Below the pieces are notes generated by a model that did not search any database, was not told where the DNA came from, and saw nothing but the letters and a program-made list of their open reading frames with translations. 29,596 nucleotides of DNA from Gammaproteobacteria bacterium (GTDB lineage Bacteria; Pseudomonadota; Gammaproteobacteria; Xanthomonadales; Xanthomonadaceae). Shown in pieces: positions 1 through 10,945 of this stretch (position 1 is its first letter; each line of letters begins with the position of its first letter). The stretch spans positions 1 to 29,596 of the forward strand of contig JAPLSI010000107.1 of assembly GCA_026398715.1 (NCBI GenBank), written 5' to 3'. The translations under genes and the position numbers were made by a program.

Positions 1-2
1 TC

Positions 3-140
3 CGGCACTTGCTGTGGGACATCGGCTGGGGATTCGAGATGCCGAAGGTCTATGCCAGTGGCAGGACCGTCGTGGCACTGGCAATCGTCCTGACGGCGCT
101 GGTCGCCTACCTGGGCATCAATGCCGGGGGCGCACCATGA
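3..140 (+). CDS. sdhC: Succinate dehydrogenase cytochrome b556 subunit, C-terminal part
   Basis: Partial gene: the reading frame enters from the left edge and gives the last 45 residues, beginning RHLLWDIGWGFEMPK and ending in a transmembrane segment (TVVALAIVLTALVAYLG) before the stop. HLLWD is the haem b/quinone-region motif typical of SdhC. SdhC and SdhD anchor succinate dehydrogenase (complex II) in the inner membrane and carry electrons to ubiquinone. The stop overlaps the sdhD start in the sequence ATGA (137-140), so the two are probably translationally coupled. The assignment rests on this short tail plus the following sdhD-sdhA-sdhB genes; the context makes it secure. Confidence 0.9.
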   Translation, partial: RHLLWDIGWGFEMPKVYASGRTVVALAIVLTALVAYLGINAGGAP

Positions 141-514
141 GCCTTCGTCATCCTCTCGCGCTTGCGCGCGGCCTGGGTTCGGCCAAGGACGGCGTCGGCC
201 ACTGGTGGGTGCAGCGCCTTACGGCCATGGCGCTGCTCCTGCTGGCGCCCTGGTTCATCTGGCTGGCGCTGGGCCTGATCGGCGCCGACCACTTCACCGT
301 TCGCCAGACCCTGGCGCAACCCCTCAACGCCTCGCTGCTGCTCGCCTTCGTGCTCTCGCTGTTCTGGCATGCGCAGTTGGGCCTGCAGGTGGTGATCGAG
401 GACTACGTGCACGGCTGGCTGGAAATTGCCCTGCAAGTCGCCGTCAAGTTCGCCTACGCCTTCGGCGCGCTGGCCTCCGCAATCGCTATTGGCCGCATCG
501 CCTTCACCGCCTGA
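137..514 (+). CDS. sdhD: Succinate dehydrogenase hydrophobic membrane anchor subunit
   Basis: A 125-residue protein with three hydrophobic segments (about residues 30-50, 65-83 and 100-122), the usual size for SdhD. It pairs with SdhC to bind haem b and ubiquinone and to hold the SdhA/SdhB heads at the cytoplasmic face of the inner membrane. The motif [19 protein letters not shown] around residues 75-93 matches the SdhD haem-ligand (His) and quinone-site (Asp-Tyr) region. The ATG at 137 was chosen because it overlaps the sdhC stop in ATGA; an in-frame ATG further upstream lies inside sdhC and is not credible. sdhA follows after 7 nt. Confidence 0.93.
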   Translation: MSLRHPLALARGLGSAKDGVGHWWVQRLTAMALLLLAPWFIWLALGLIGADHFTVRQTLAQPLNASLLLAFVLSLFWHAQLGLQVVIEDYVHGWLEIALQVAVKFAYAFGALASAIAIGRIAFTA

Positions 515-521
515 GCCCCCA

Positions 522-2315
<1,794 letters not shown>

Positions 2316-2326
2316 GACCCAATACG

Positions 2327-3112
2327 ATGGCCGAGTTCACGCTTCCGAAAAATTCCAAGGTCACGAAGGGCAAGCACTTCCCCGCGCCCACTGGCGCGAA
2401 GAACGTGCGCAGCTTCAAGATCTATCGCTGGAATCCGGACGATGCGGACAACCCGCGCACCGACACCTACGACGTGGACCTCGACACCTGCGGGCCGATG
2501 GTGCTGGACGCGCTGATCAAGATAAAGAACGAAGTGGACCCGACGCTGACCTTCCGGCGTTCCTGCCGCGAGGGCATCTGCGGCTCCTGCGCGATGAACA
2601 TCGACGGCGCCAACACGCTGGCCTGCACCAAGGGCATCGACGAGTGCGGCAAGAAGGAAGTGCCGATCTATCCGCTGCCGCACATGCCGGTGGTGAAGGA
2701 CCTGGTGCCGGACCTTACGCAGTTCTACGCGCAGTACGCATCCATCAAGCCCTGGCTGCGCAGCCAGAGCGCGCCGCCGGCATCCGAGCGACTGCAGTCG
2801 AAGGAAGACCGGGCCAAGCTCGATGGGCTTTACGAGTGCATCCTGTGCGCCTGCTGCAGCACGTCGTGCCCCAGCTATTGGTGGAATGGCGATCGCTATC
2901 TCGGCCCCGCGGTCCTGTTGCAGGCCTACCGATGGATCATCGATTCGCGTGACGAGGACACCGGCGTGCGCCTGGACGACCTCGAGGATCCGTTCAAGCT
3001 GTATCGCTGCCACACCATCATGAATTGCACCCGCACCTGCCCGAAGGGATTGAACCCTGCCAAGGCGATCGGCGAGATCAAGCAACTGATGCTGCGCCGG
3101 CGCGGCGCCTGA
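2327..3112 (+). CDS. sdhB: Succinate dehydrogenase iron-sulfur subunit
   Basis: A 261-residue protein carrying the three Fe-S clusters that wire SdhA to the membrane quinone site. An N-terminal ferredoxin-like domain has the [2Fe-2S] ligands in [10 protein letters not shown]...C (Cys80, 85, 88 and 100). The C-terminal domain has [12 protein letters not shown] (Cys171 onward) and [17 protein letters not shown], the [4Fe-4S] and [3Fe-4S] ligands. It follows sdhA by 11 nt in the same operon. The N-terminus is somewhat extended ([18 protein letters not shown]) compared with E. coli SdhB, which I recall as usual in this order. No ligand is missing. Confidence 0.97.
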   Translation: MAEFTLPKNSKVTKGKHFPAPTGAKNVRSFKIYRWNPDDADNPRTDTYDVDLDTCGPMVLDALIKIKNEVDPTLTFRRSCREGICGSCAMNIDGANTLACTKGIDECGKKEVPIYPLPHMPVVKDLVPDLTQFYAQYASIKPWLRSQSAPPASERLQSKEDRAKLDGLYECILCACCSTSCPSYWWNGDRYLGPAVLLQAYRWIIDSRDEDTGVRLDDLEDPFKLYRCHTIMNCTRTCPKGLNPAKAIGEIKQLMLRRRGA

Positions 3113-3140
3113 CAGGCAGGACCTGTCGGGTCCCCTGGCA

Positions 3141-3386
3141 ATGGACGACGCTGAAATCCGCAGGCTTCGCTGGCGTTGCCGGCGCGGAATGCGCGAGCTG
3201 GACCAGCTGATGCTGCGCTATCTCGACCGGCGATGGCCCGAGGCGGACGATGCCGAAAGAGGGCGATTCCTACGACTGCTCGATTGCGAGGACGATAAGC
3301 TCTGGCAATGGTGCATGGGCCGCGAACGGCCTACCGATCCGGAGTTGCAGTCCATTGTCCAGGTCATCGTCGAGCTTCCTCATTGA
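3141..3386 (+). CDS. sdhE: FAD assembly factor SdhE (succinate dehydrogenase flavinylation)
   Basis: A small cytoplasmic protein of 81 residues. The signature RRGMRELDQLMLRYLDRRW (about residues 14-32) contains the RGxxE motif that defines the SdhE/YgfY/Sdh5 family. These proteins bind SdhA and help attach FAD covalently; an older name, CptB, came from a proposed antitoxin role next to YgfX/CptA. It sits 28 nt after sdhB, where a short stem-loop (3119-3133) occupies the spacer. Its position at the end of the sdh genes and before a YgfX-like gene supports the call. Confidence 0.92.
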   Translation: MDDAEIRRLRWRCRRGMRELDQLMLRYLDRRWPEADDAERGRFLRLLDCEDDKLWQWCMGRERPTDPELQSIVQVIVELPH

Positions 3387-3810
3387 CTGGCGCCCCTCGC
3401 GGCTGCTGTGCGCAGCCCATGGCGTTCTCGCCTTGCTCGCCGGCATTTCCCTGTTCCTGAGCGCCCTTCCGCGGGTCGCCTGCGGGCTGGGTGCCGTGGC
3501 CATCCTCGTTTCAGCATTCATTTCCATCCGCCGCATGGCGACCCGTCCGGCCCAGGTCCTGCGCATCGCCGGGGACGGCAGTTGGGCCGTCCTGCTGTGC
3601 GTCGGGCGGCCGCCGCGCCTGTTTTCCCGGGTTCGACTGGGCCTTCGCGGTCCGATGGCCTGCCTGCAGGCGGCGGACGCCGCAGGTCGTTCAGTCCAGT
3701 GGAACTGGTGGCCCGATACCCTGCCTGTCGCTGCCCGCAGGCAACTTCGGCTGGCATCAGGCGGTCCAATCGGCAATTCCGGCCCCGCTCTTGCGACAAT
3801 GTCGGGCTGA
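3355..3810 (+). CDS. YgfX-like small inner-membrane protein (start uncertain)
   Basis: A 151-residue protein with two adjacent hydrophobic segments near the N-terminus (about residues 16-55) and a basic soluble tail, the layout of YgfX/CptA family proteins, which typically follow sdhE. The region SFLIDWRPSRLL just before the first segment resembles the family's start. No ATG fits: the TTG at 3355, 10 nt after a GGAG, gives MSRSSSSFLIDWRPSR and overlaps the end of sdhE by 32 nt. YgfX was described as interacting with MreB/FtsZ as a toxin, but that role is debated. The family call is from topology, context and the N-terminal pattern rather than strong residue conservation. Confidence 0.6.
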   Translation: MSRSSSSFLIDWRPSRLLCAAHGVLALLAGISLFLSALPRVACGLGAVAILVSAFISIRRMATRPAQVLRIAGDGSWAVLLCVGRPPRLFSRVRLGLRGPMACLQAADAAGRSVQWNWWPDTLPVAARRQLRLASGGPIGNSGPALATMSG

Positions 3811-3826
3811 GCCACCAAGGATGTCC

Positions 3827-5071
3827 ATGTTCCAACCCCTGTCGTTCTCCATCGGTCTGCGCTACCTGCGCGCCAAGCGCCGCAATGGATTCATCTCCTT
3901 CATCTCGCTGGCCTCCATCCTCGGCATCATGATCGGGGTGATGGCGTTGATCACCACCATTTCGGTGATGAACGGCTTCCAGGAAGTGTTGCGGGAAAGA
4001 ATCCTCGGCATGGTCTCGCACGCCACCATCGACGGGCTGGACGGGCCGCTGGTCAACTGGCAGCAGGCCATCGAGGTCAGCAAGAAGGATCCGCGGGTGC
4101 TGGGCGCTGCGCCTTATGTGCAGACTGAAACCCTGCTGCAAGGTTCGCGCCGACAAGGTGCGTTGATCCGCGGCGTCCTGCCGGCCTACGAACCGGCAGT
4201 TTCCATCCTTGGCGAGAAGATGAAGCAAGGCCGGCTCGACGACCTGCAGCCCGGCAAGTACCGCATCATCCTGGGCAAGGAACTGGCGCAGATGCTCGGC
4301 GTGGGCGTCGGCGATTCGGTCAACGTGTTCGTTTCCGAGGCGACCGTCACGCCGATCGGTCCGATTCCACGGGCGCGACGATTCGAGGTTTCCGGCATCT
4401 TCGAGGTCGGTGCCCAGGAATATGACTTCGGGCTCGCTGTCATCCACCTGCAGGACGCGCAACGCCTGATGCGCATGGGCGACGGCGTCACCGGCGTGAG
4501 GTTGAAACTCGACGACATCTGGGACGCCTGGTCGGTGGCGCGCAGCCTGGCCAACCAGATGGATGGCATGTACCGCGTGCGCGACTGGACCCGCGACCAC
4601 GAAAACTTCTTCCGTTCGCTGAAGATGGAAAAAACCATCATGTTCGTGCTGTTGTCGCTGGTGATCGCCATCGCGGCATTCAACCTGGTCTCGTCACTGG
4701 TGATGCTGGTGCAGGACAAGCAGGCCGACATCGCGATCCTTCGCACGCTGGGCCTGTCGCCCGGCTCCGTGATGCGGGTATTCATGGTGCAGGGCACGGT
4801 CATCGGCATCGTGGGCGTCGCGATGGGCGTCGTCAGCGGCGTGCTGCTTTCGCAGAATCTTTCCATCATCGTCAAGTTCATCGAGGGCCTGACAGGCAGC
4901 GAGCTGATGCCGTCGGACGTTTATTACATCAGCGGCGTGCCAACGTCGGTCGAACCCTACGACGTGGCGCTGGTTGCGGTCATCGCGCTGGTCATGTGCC
5001 TGTTGGCAACCATCTATCCGGCCTGGCGCGCGGCGCGCACCGACCCCGCATCGGCGCTGCGTTATGAGTGA
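3827..5071 (+). CDS. lolC: Lipoprotein-releasing ABC transporter permease (LolC/LolE type)
   Basis: A 414-residue inner-membrane permease that, with the LolD ATPase, extracts outer-membrane lipoproteins and hands them to LolA. It opens with the family motif [20 protein letters not shown] and a first transmembrane segment (about residues 25-45). A large periplasmic domain follows, then three C-terminal segments forming the FtsX domain, ending in DPASALRYE. There are two in-frame ATGs at 3821 and 3827; the second is preferred because AAGG lies 6 nt upstream of it and abuts the first. The gene overlaps lolD. No second LolC/E gene is adjacent, so this may be a homodimer-forming LolF-type permease. 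Confidence 0.92.
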   Translation: MFQPLSFSIGLRYLRAKRRNGFISFISLASILGIMIGVMALITTISVMNGFQEVLRERILGMVSHATIDGLDGPLVNWQQAIEVSKKDPRVLGAAPYVQTETLLQGSRRQGALIRGVLPAYEPAVSILGEKMKQGRLDDLQPGKYRIILGKELAQMLGVGVGDSVNVFVSEATVTPIGPIPRARRFEVSGIFEVGAQEYDFGLAVIHLQDAQRLMRMGDGVTGVRLKLDDIWDAWSVARSLANQMDGMYRVRDWTRDHENFFRSLKMEKTIMFVLLSLVIAIAAFNLVSSLVMLVQDKQADIAILRTLGLSPGSVMRVFMVQGTVIGIVGVAMGVVSGVLLSQNLSIIVKFIEGLTGSELMPSDVYYISGVPTSVEPYDVALVAVIALVMCLLATIYPAWRAARTDPASALRYE

Positions 5072-5771
5072 GGCCACCGGCATGGACTGCGTCATCCGTT
5101 GCACCCAATTGGGCAAGACTTACCGCGAGGGCAACCTGGTGACGCCCGTATTCGAAGGCCTGGACCTGGCCGTTGCCCGTGGCGAGACCGTCGCGATCGT
5201 CGGCGCGTCAGGCGCCGGCAAGAGCACCTTGCTGCACCTGTTGGGCGGGCTCGACAGCGCGACGTCGGGCGAGGTGATCGTGGACGGCCAGACCATCTCG
5301 GCGCTGCCCGAAAAGGCGCGCGGACTGTTGCGCAACCGCGCGCTGGGATTCATCTACCAGTTCCACCACCTGCTGCCGGAATTCACCGCGCTTGAAAACG
5401 TGATGATGCCGCTGCTCATCCGCGGCGGCAGCGTTGCGGCTTGCCGGCCGGAAGCGCAGGCATTGCTGGAGCGGGTTGGTCTTGGCCATCGCCTTGGCCA
5501 CAAGCCTGGCGAGCTTTCTGGCGGCGAACGCCAGCGCGCAGCAGTGGCGCGCGCGCTGGTCACGCGTCCGGCCTGCGTGTTGGGCGACGAACCGACCGGC
5601 AACCTCGACGAGAAGACTGCGGCGTCCGTCTTCGACCTGCTGCTTGAACTCAACCGCGAAATCGGCACGGCGCTGGTCATGGTGACCCATGACCGCCGCC
5701 TCGCACGCAAGCTCGACCGCACCCTGGAACTCACCCAGGGAAAATTGCAGACGCTCGGCCCGAACGACTAG
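5064..5771 (+). CDS. lolD: Lipoprotein-releasing ABC transporter ATP-binding protein
   Basis: A 235-residue ATPase of the LolCDE lipoprotein-release machine, close to the 233 residues of E. coli LolD. It shows Walker [10 protein letters not shown] at residues 47-55 (Lys53), the Q-loop region [20 protein letters not shown], which is very typical of LolD, the ABC signature [15 protein letters not shown], Walker [13 protein letters not shown], and a switch His in VTHDRRLA. The ATG at 5064 overlaps the lolC stop by 8 nt; a second in-frame ATG at 5082 is possible. comEC follows 4 nt downstream. Confidence 0.95.
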   Translation: MSEATGMDCVIRCTQLGKTYREGNLVTPVFEGLDLAVARGETVAIVGASGAGKSTLLHLLGGLDSATSGEVIVDGQTISALPEKARGLLRNRALGFIYQFHHLLPEFTALENVMMPLLIRGGSVAACRPEAQALLERVGLGHRLGHKPGELSGGERQRAAVARALVTRPACVLGDEPTGNLDEKTAASVFDLLLELNREIGTALVMVTHDRRLARKLDRTLELTQGKLQTLGPND

Positions 5772-5775
5772 CCCG

Positions 5776-8121
5776 ATGAACTGGCGAACGCCGCTCCCGC
5801 CCCTCGGAATGATGGTGGCGGTGGCGGTACTCGCCGGCGTGTCGGTCGTGCAGGTGTTTCCGTGGTTGCCGCCCCTGTGGGCGAGTGCGGCGCTGCTGGT
5901 CGCCGCTGCAATCGTGTTCCGGCAGCGCGACGGCTGTCGGGCCTTCGGCGCATTCCTGTTCGGCGTCGCCTGGGCCTGCCTGGTCGGGCAGTGGGTGATG
6001 GACTCTCGGTTGCCGGCCGAACTATCGCGCCAGGATTTCCAGATCGAAGGCCAGGTCCTGGGCCTCCCGCAACGCGAGGACGAGTCGGTCCGTTTTGATT
6101 TCAGGATCGACAAGGCAAGCGTCGGCGTGCCGGCCGGAGAACGCGTGAGGCTCGGCTGGTACGGCCAGGTGCTTCCGCAGATCGACCCTGGCAGTCGATG
6201 GCGACTGCAGGTTCGCCTCAAGCGCCCGCTGGGCGTGCTCAATCCCGGTGGTCGCGACTTCGAACGAAACGCCCTTGGCATGCGTATCGCCGCCACGGGT
6301 TACGTGCGCGAACCGCATCGGGCCAGGCAGTTGCAATCCGGGCGGGGCGTCGACCGATTGCGCGACAGGATTTCCGCGCGTATCGCGCGTGCGCTGCCGG
6401 ACGGGCGGGGCCGATTCGTGCAGGCGCTTGCTGTTGGTGATACCCGCCAAATCGAGGCATCCGACTGGGAAATCCTGCGCGCGACCGGGCTGACGCACCA
6501 GATCGCCATCTCCGGATTCCACGTCGGCATGGTTGGCGGGCTAGGGGCGCTGTTGACGTCCGGGCTATTCCAACTATTCCCGGGTTGGGGACGGCGCCTG
6601 CCCAGGCCGCAAGCGGTGGCACTGGCCGCGATGGTGTCCGCCTTTGGATACACGGCGTTGGCGGGCTTCGCGTTGCCCACCGTGCGCACCTGGCTGATGA
6701 TCGCCGTCGTGCTTTCGGCACGCCTGCTTCGGCGGCCGCAATCGGGAAGCGAGTCCTACGCGCTCGCGCTCATCGCAGTGCTGCTGTTCGATCCGCTCAG
6801 CGTTCTGGCCCCGGGATTCTGGCTGAGTTTCATCGGCGTCGGCTGGCTGATCTGGTGCCTGCCGCAATCGCGCCGTACCGGGCCCGTCCGCAATTTCCTG
6901 CAGGCACAGGGGGTGGCGGTGCTGGGATTGCTGCCGCTGACGATTTGGTTCTTCGGCCAGGCCTCGCTTCCCGGTCCCCTGGCCAATCTGGTTGGCGTGC
7001 CCGTCATCAGTTTGTGCGTCGTGCCACTGGCCCTTCTGGGCTTGTTGTGCTCGACCATTTCCGCCAGCGCCGCGGACCTTTGCTGGCAGGCCTCCGCCTG
7101 CATCATGGATTGGCTCTGGTGGGCGTTGGAGGCCATGGCAGGCTGGCCCGGGGCCACGGTCTGGCTGGCCGAGCCGGGCTGGGTGGCGTTGGCGCTGGGA
7201 TGCATTGCTGCGTTCTGGTTGCTGCTGCCCCGTGGTGCGCCGGGGCGTTCACTGGCCTGCTTGTTGTTGCTGCCGATGCTGTGGCCGGATCGCATTCCGC
7301 CGGCGCCGGGCCAGGTGGATATCCGGGTCATCGACGTGGGGCAGGGCTTGTCGGTACTGGTGCAAACCTCGTCGCACAACCTGCTGTTCGACGCCGGCGC
7401 CGCCAGTCCGCGGGGCTTGGACATGGGCGAAGCCGCCGTCGTCCCGAGCCTGCGTGCGCTGGGTGTATCGCGCCTGGACACGTTGCTGGTCAGCCATGGC
7501 GACAATGACCACAGCGGCGGAATGCAAGCGGTCGTGCGCGCCTATCCGGACGTTCGCGTGCTTGGCGTCGAGGGCTGGGCGCGACAGGGCATGGGCCTGT
7601 GCCAGTCGACCCAGGCCTGGCAGTGGGACGGGGTCCGCTTCACCGTGCTGCATCCGCCGCCGCTGTTTCCCTACCTGCGCAACGACAGCTCGTGCGTGCT
7701 ACGGATCGAGGCGGGCGGGCGGGTTGCCTTGCTGCCCGGCGACATCGGCGAGCAGGTGGAAGCCCGGCTCCTGAACGCGCAGCCTGGCGGGCTGAGGGCC
7801 GATCTCCTGCTCGTTCCCCACCATGGCAGCCTGACGTCTTCCAGCACGCCGTTCATCCACGCTGTTTCGCCGCGGTGGGCCGTTGTCAGCGCGGGCGCAG
7901 AAAACAGATTCGGCTTGCCCCGAAGCGAGGTCCTGGATCGGTATTCCCGGGCTGGCTCGACGCTGGTCAATACCGCCACGGCCGGCGCAATCGCGTTCAG
8001 GCTCGATGCCTCGGGCGCGAGGATCGTGTCGATGCGCCGGTTCGATCGGCCGCGCTACTGGCGGGAACCGGCAAACCCCGGCTCAGGCTATGCTATCGGC
8101 AATCAATCAAGTGACAGGTGA
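5776..8121 (+). CDS. comEC: DNA internalization channel protein ComEC/Rec2
   Basis: A 781-residue polytopic membrane protein that carries single-stranded DNA across the inner membrane during natural transformation. The N-terminal part (about residues 10-200) has hydrophobic segments and an OB-like DUF4131 region. The central competence domain contains TGLTHQIAISGFHVGMVGG (SGFHVG at 246-251). The C-terminal metallo-beta-lactamase-like domain starts near DVGQGLSVLV and has SHGDNDHSGG (His574) and VPHHGS. All three domains are present, so it looks functional. It begins 4 nt after lolD with no clear ribosome site, suggesting coupling. Its last codons are 3 nt from exbB. Confidence 0.95.
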   Translation: MNWRTPLPPLGMMVAVAVLAGVSVVQVFPWLPPLWASAALLVAAAIVFRQRDGCRAFGAFLFGVAWACLVGQWVMDSRLPAELSRQDFQIEGQVLGLPQREDESVRFDFRIDKASVGVPAGERVRLGWYGQVLPQIDPGSRWRLQVRLKRPLGVLNPGGRDFERNALGMRIAATGYVREPHRARQLQSGRGVDRLRDRISARIARALPDGRGRFVQALAVGDTRQIEASDWEILRATGLTHQIAISGFHVGMVGGLGALLTSGLFQLFPGWGRRLPRPQAVALAAMVSAFGYTALAGFALPTVRTWLMIAVVLSARLLRRPQSGSESYALALIAVLLFDPLSVLAPGFWLSFIGVGWLIWCLPQSRRTGPVRNFLQAQGVAVLGLLPLTIWFFGQASLPGPLANLVGVPVISLCVVPLALLGLLCSTISASAADLCWQASACIMDWLWWALEAMAGWPGATVWLAEPGWVALALGCIAAFWLLLPRGAPGRSLACLLLLPMLWPDRIPPAPGQVDIRVIDVGQGLSVLVQTSSHNLLFDAGAASPRGLDMGEAAVVPSLRALGVSRLDTLLVSHGDNDHSGGMQAVVRAYPDVRVLGVEGWARQGMGLCQSTQAWQWDGVRFTVLHPPPLFPYLRNDSSCVLRIEAGGRVALLPGDIGEQVEARLLNAQPGGLRADLLLVPHHGSLTSSSTPFIHAVSPRWAVVSAGAENRFGLPRSEVLDRYSRAGSTLVNTATAGAIAFRLDASGARIVSMRRFDRPRYWREPANPGSGYAIGNQSSDR

Positions 8122-8124
8122 GGC

Positions 8125-8769
8125 GTGCTGGAACTGATCAAGGCGGGTGGCCTGGTAATGGTGCCGATCCTGCTGCTCGCGGTGCTGGCCCTGGCCATCA
8201 TCATCGAGCGGTTCTGGAGCTTGCGCAGCAAGGAAGTACTGCCGCCCGGGCTGGGCGCCGAGGTTCGGGAATGGGCGCGCGGCCGCCAGCTCGACCCCCA
8301 GCACATCGACGTGTTGCGCAGGAATTCACCCCTGGGCGAGGTGCTCGCAGCCGCGCTGGACGTTCGCTACCGACCGCGCGAGTTGATCAAGGAGCGAGTC
8401 GAGGACGTCGGGCGCCACGTTGCGCACCACATGGAGCGCTTCCTCAATACGCTCGGCACCATCGCCAGCGTGTCGCCCTTGCTGGGCCTTCTGGGCACCG
8501 TGTTCGGCATGATCCAGATGTTCCTGAAAATCCTGACGACCGGCGTCGGCGACGTGAACCAGTTGGCGGGTGGCATCGGCCAGGCCCTGATCAGCACGGC
8601 CGGCGGCCTGTGCGTGGCCATTCCAGCTGTCATGTTCCATCGTTATTTTCGCGGCCGTATCGCCGAGTACGTGATCGAAATGGAAAAGTCGGCCATCGCG
8701 CTGCTCGACACGATTGACGAAGGCATCCTTCCTGCCGCGAAACCCGCGCGTCGCCGGAGCGATGCGTGA
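8125..8769 (+). CDS. exbB: MotA/TolQ/ExbB proton channel family protein
   Basis: A 214-residue inner-membrane protein with an N-terminal segment (GLVMVPILLLAVLALAIIIERF) and two C-terminal segments, including ASVSPLLGLLGTVFGMIQMF and LISTAGGLCVAIPAVMFHRYF. These are the family hallmarks: a GLLGTVxGM turn and a Thr/Ala-lined pore helix. With the ExbD partner it forms a proton-driven motor that energises an outer-membrane or envelope process through a TonB- or TolA-like protein. The start is GTG at 8125, supported by AGGTGAGG directly upstream. The ATPase-rich lipid A context is common in gammaproteobacteria, but the specific client is unknown. Confidence 0.92.
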   Translation: MLELIKAGGLVMVPILLLAVLALAIIIERFWSLRSKEVLPPGLGAEVREWARGRQLDPQHIDVLRRNSPLGEVLAAALDVRYRPRELIKERVEDVGRHVAHHMERFLNTLGTIASVSPLLGLLGTVFGMIQMFLKILTTGVGDVNQLAGGIGQALISTAGGLCVAIPAVMFHRYFRGRIAEYVIEMEKSAIALLDTIDEGILPAAKPARRRSDA

Positions 8770-9191
8770 AACTGGGCAATCCTGCCGCCGCCGACGAGCC
8801 GGAAATCAACCTGATCTCGCTGATCGACGTACTGTTCTGCCTGATCCTGTTCCTCGTCCTGACCACCAGCTTCAACCAGCGCGCGGCATTGAAGCTGCAG
8901 TTGCCGCAGGCGCAGGCTGGAGTGGTGCCCGACGACGGCACGCCGCTGATCGTGCTGGTGGACATGGAAGGAAAGTTCTTCGTTGGCAACAATGAAGTCG
9001 CCAAGACCGACGTGGTCTCGCTCAAGGAGGCCATCGCGCGGGCCGCAGGCGATGATCGCAGCCAACCCGTCATCCTTCGCGCCGATGGCCGGACGCCGCA
9101 CCAGGCGGTGGTGACGGCAATGGATGCCCTGGGTCAACTCGGATTCCAGAAGCTGTCCATCGCCACTACGCCCGAGCAGCGCAAACCGTGA
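8766..9191 (+). CDS. exbD: ExbD/TolR family biopolymer transport protein
   Basis: A 141-residue single-pass protein: a short cytoplasmic N-terminus, then NLISLIDVLFCLILFLVLTT with the essential membrane Asp at residue 21 (ExbD Asp25, TolR Asp23), and a periplasmic domain ending in the TolR-like pattern RADGRTPHQAVVTAMDALGQLGF. It works with the preceding ExbB as the proton-conducting stator. The GTG start shares a GTGA overlap with the exbB stop. Its own stop overlaps the msbA start in the same way. Confidence 0.94.
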   Translation: MKLGNPAAADEPEINLISLIDVLFCLILFLVLTTSFNQRAALKLQLPQAQAGVVPDDGTPLIVLVDMEGKFFVGNNEVAKTDVVSLKEAIARAAGDDRSQPVILRADGRTPHQAVVTAMDALGQLGFQKLSIATTPEQRKP

Positions 9192-10945
9192 GCCTGCTGC
9201 CGCCGACGGCCTGGCAGACCTACCGGCGGCTGCTGGGCTACGCCAAGCCGTACCGGCTCTTCCTGGCGGCCGCTTTCGTGGGCATGGTGATCGAGGCGAG
9301 TTCCGCAGGCCTGTTCGCCAAGCTGATGGAGCCGATGGTCAACGAGACCTTCGTTGCCCGCGACCCCGGCGTGCGCTGGACCTTGCCGCTGATGATTGTC
9401 GGCCTGTTCCTGATGCGCGGCATGGCGACCTTCGTCACCGACTACGGCATGGCCCGGGCCGGCCGCAGCGTCGTGCGCGATTTGCGCAGCGCCGTGCTTT
9501 CCAAATACCTTCGCCTGCCCAGTTCGCGTTTCGACAGCGAGCCGGTGGCTGCGATGGTGTCGCGCCTGAACTACGACACCGAGCAGGTAACGCAGGCAAC
9601 CAGCGAAGCGCTGAAGGTGATGGTGACCGATACGCTGACCATCTTCGCGTTGCTGGGCGTGATGTTCTACCAGAGCGTGCGCGTGACGCTGGCGATGCTG
9701 GTGATCGCGCCCCTGATCGCCGTCATCTCGGGCTACGTGGGCGCGCGCTACCGGCGTATCAACCGTGGCATCCAGACCGGCGTGGCCGGCATGGCGCAGG
9801 CGGCCGAGGAAGTGCTGTCGGCGCAGCAGGAAGTAAAGATCTACGGCGCGCAGCAACTCGAGATCGACCGCTATCGCAACCTCGCCGAGCGCAACCTGCG
9901 CCTCAATATCAAGGTCGAGACCACGCGCGCCAGCGCATCGTCGCTGGTGCAGGTGCTGGCCGCGGCTGCGCTTGCGGTGATCCTTGTCGTGGCCGGCAAC
10001 GAAGCGATGGCTGGCCGCATGAACGCGGGCAGTTTCGTTTCCGTGATGATGGCGATGATGGCGTTGATCCCGTCGCTGAAGCGCATCACCAATATCCAGA
10101 GCGCCGTGCAGAAGGGCATCGCCGCCTCGGAGCGACTGTTCGCCGTGCTCGACGAGCCCGATGAGGTCGACACCGGTCGCACGCCGCTGCAGCGCGCGCG
10201 GGGCGAAATTGAATTCATCAGCGTCGGCGTGCAATACGACAGCCAGGTCACGCCAGCCCTGCAGGACATCAGCTTCCGCGCGTCTCCCGGCACGGTCACC
10301 GCCATCGTCGGGCGCTCGGGCAGTGGCAAGTCCACGCTGATCCGCCTGCTGCCCAGGTTCTATGAGCCCAGTACGGGCCAGGTCCTGCTGGATGGGCGAC
10401 CGATTTCCGACTACCGACTGGAAGACCTGCGACGCCAGATTGCGCTGGTGGGGCAGCAGGTGATGCTGTTTGACGGATCCATCGCCGACAATATTTCCTA
10501 CGGCCAGGATCGCTCCGACGCAGCAGCCATCCAGCAGGCGGCAGACGCGGCCAACGCGAGCGAATTCATCAACCGCCTTCCGAAAGCGATGGCGACCCCC
10601 ATCGGCGAAAACGGCGCGTTGCTGTCGGGCGGCCAGCGGCAGCGCGTCGCGATTGCGCGGGCGATGCTCAAGAACGCCCCGATCCTGATCCTGGACGAAG
10701 CGACCGCAGCGCTCGACAACGAGTCGGAACGGCTGGTGCAGGACGCGCTGAACCATCTCATACCCGATCGCACGACGCTGGTCATCGCCCATCGCCTTTC
10801 CACCATCGAGCACGCCGACCAGGTGCTGGTGCTCGACCAGGGTCGCCTGGTGGAGCAGGGCACCCATGCGCAGTTGCTGGCACAGGGCGGGCTTTACTCG
10901 CGCCTGCACCGGATGCAGTTCCGCGAGGAGGCGGAACGCGGGTGA
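9188..10945 (+). CDS. msbA: Lipid A export ABC transporter, permease/ATP-binding protein MsbA
   Basis: A 585-residue half-transporter with a six-helix permease (about residues 15-310) and a C-terminal ATPase. It flips core-lipid A across the inner membrane. Motifs: Walker A GRSGSGKST with Lys381 (E. coli Lys382), signature LSGGQRQRVAIARAML, Walker B ILILDEATAALD, and the H-loop VIAHRLSTIEHAD. The permease region GTFVTDYGMAR-like segment and YRRINRGIQ coupling region also resemble MsbA. The next two genes (lpxK, kdsB) are lipid A and Kdo genes, which makes MsbA a better call than a generic exporter. GTG start in a GTGA overlap with exbD. Confidence 0.95.
   Translation: MSLLPPTAWQTYRRLLGYAKPYRLFLAAAFVGMVIEASSAGLFAKLMEPMVNETFVARDPGVRWTLPLMIVGLFLMRGMATFVTDYGMARAGRSVVRDLRSAVLSKYLRLPSSRFDSEPVAAMVSRLNYDTEQVTQATSEALKVMVTDTLTIFALLGVMFYQSVRVTLAMLVIAPLIAVISGYVGARYRRINRGIQTGVAGMAQAAEEVLSAQQEVKIYGAQQLEIDRYRNLAERNLRLNIKVETTRASASSLVQVLAAAALAVILVVAGNEAMAGRMNAGSFVSVMMAMMALIPSLKRITNIQSAVQKGIAASERLFAVLDEPDEVDTGRTPLQRARGEIEFISVGVQYDSQVTPALQDISFRASPGTVTAIVGRSGSGKSTLIRLLPRFYEPSTGQVLLDGRPISDYRLEDLRRQIALVGQQVMLFDGSIADNISYGQDRSDAAAIQQAADAANASEFINRLPKAMATPIGENGALLSGGQRQRVAIARAMLKNAPILILDEATAALDNESERLVQDALNHLIPDRTTLVIAHRLSTIEHADQVLVLDQGRLVEQGTHAQLLAQGGLYSRLHRMQFREEAERG

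Noticed and set aside
3119..3133. Small hairpin GGACC-TGTCG-GGTCC between sdhB and sdhE
   Set aside because: Only five base pairs with no T-run; it could affect sdhE translation but is too weak to call a terminator.
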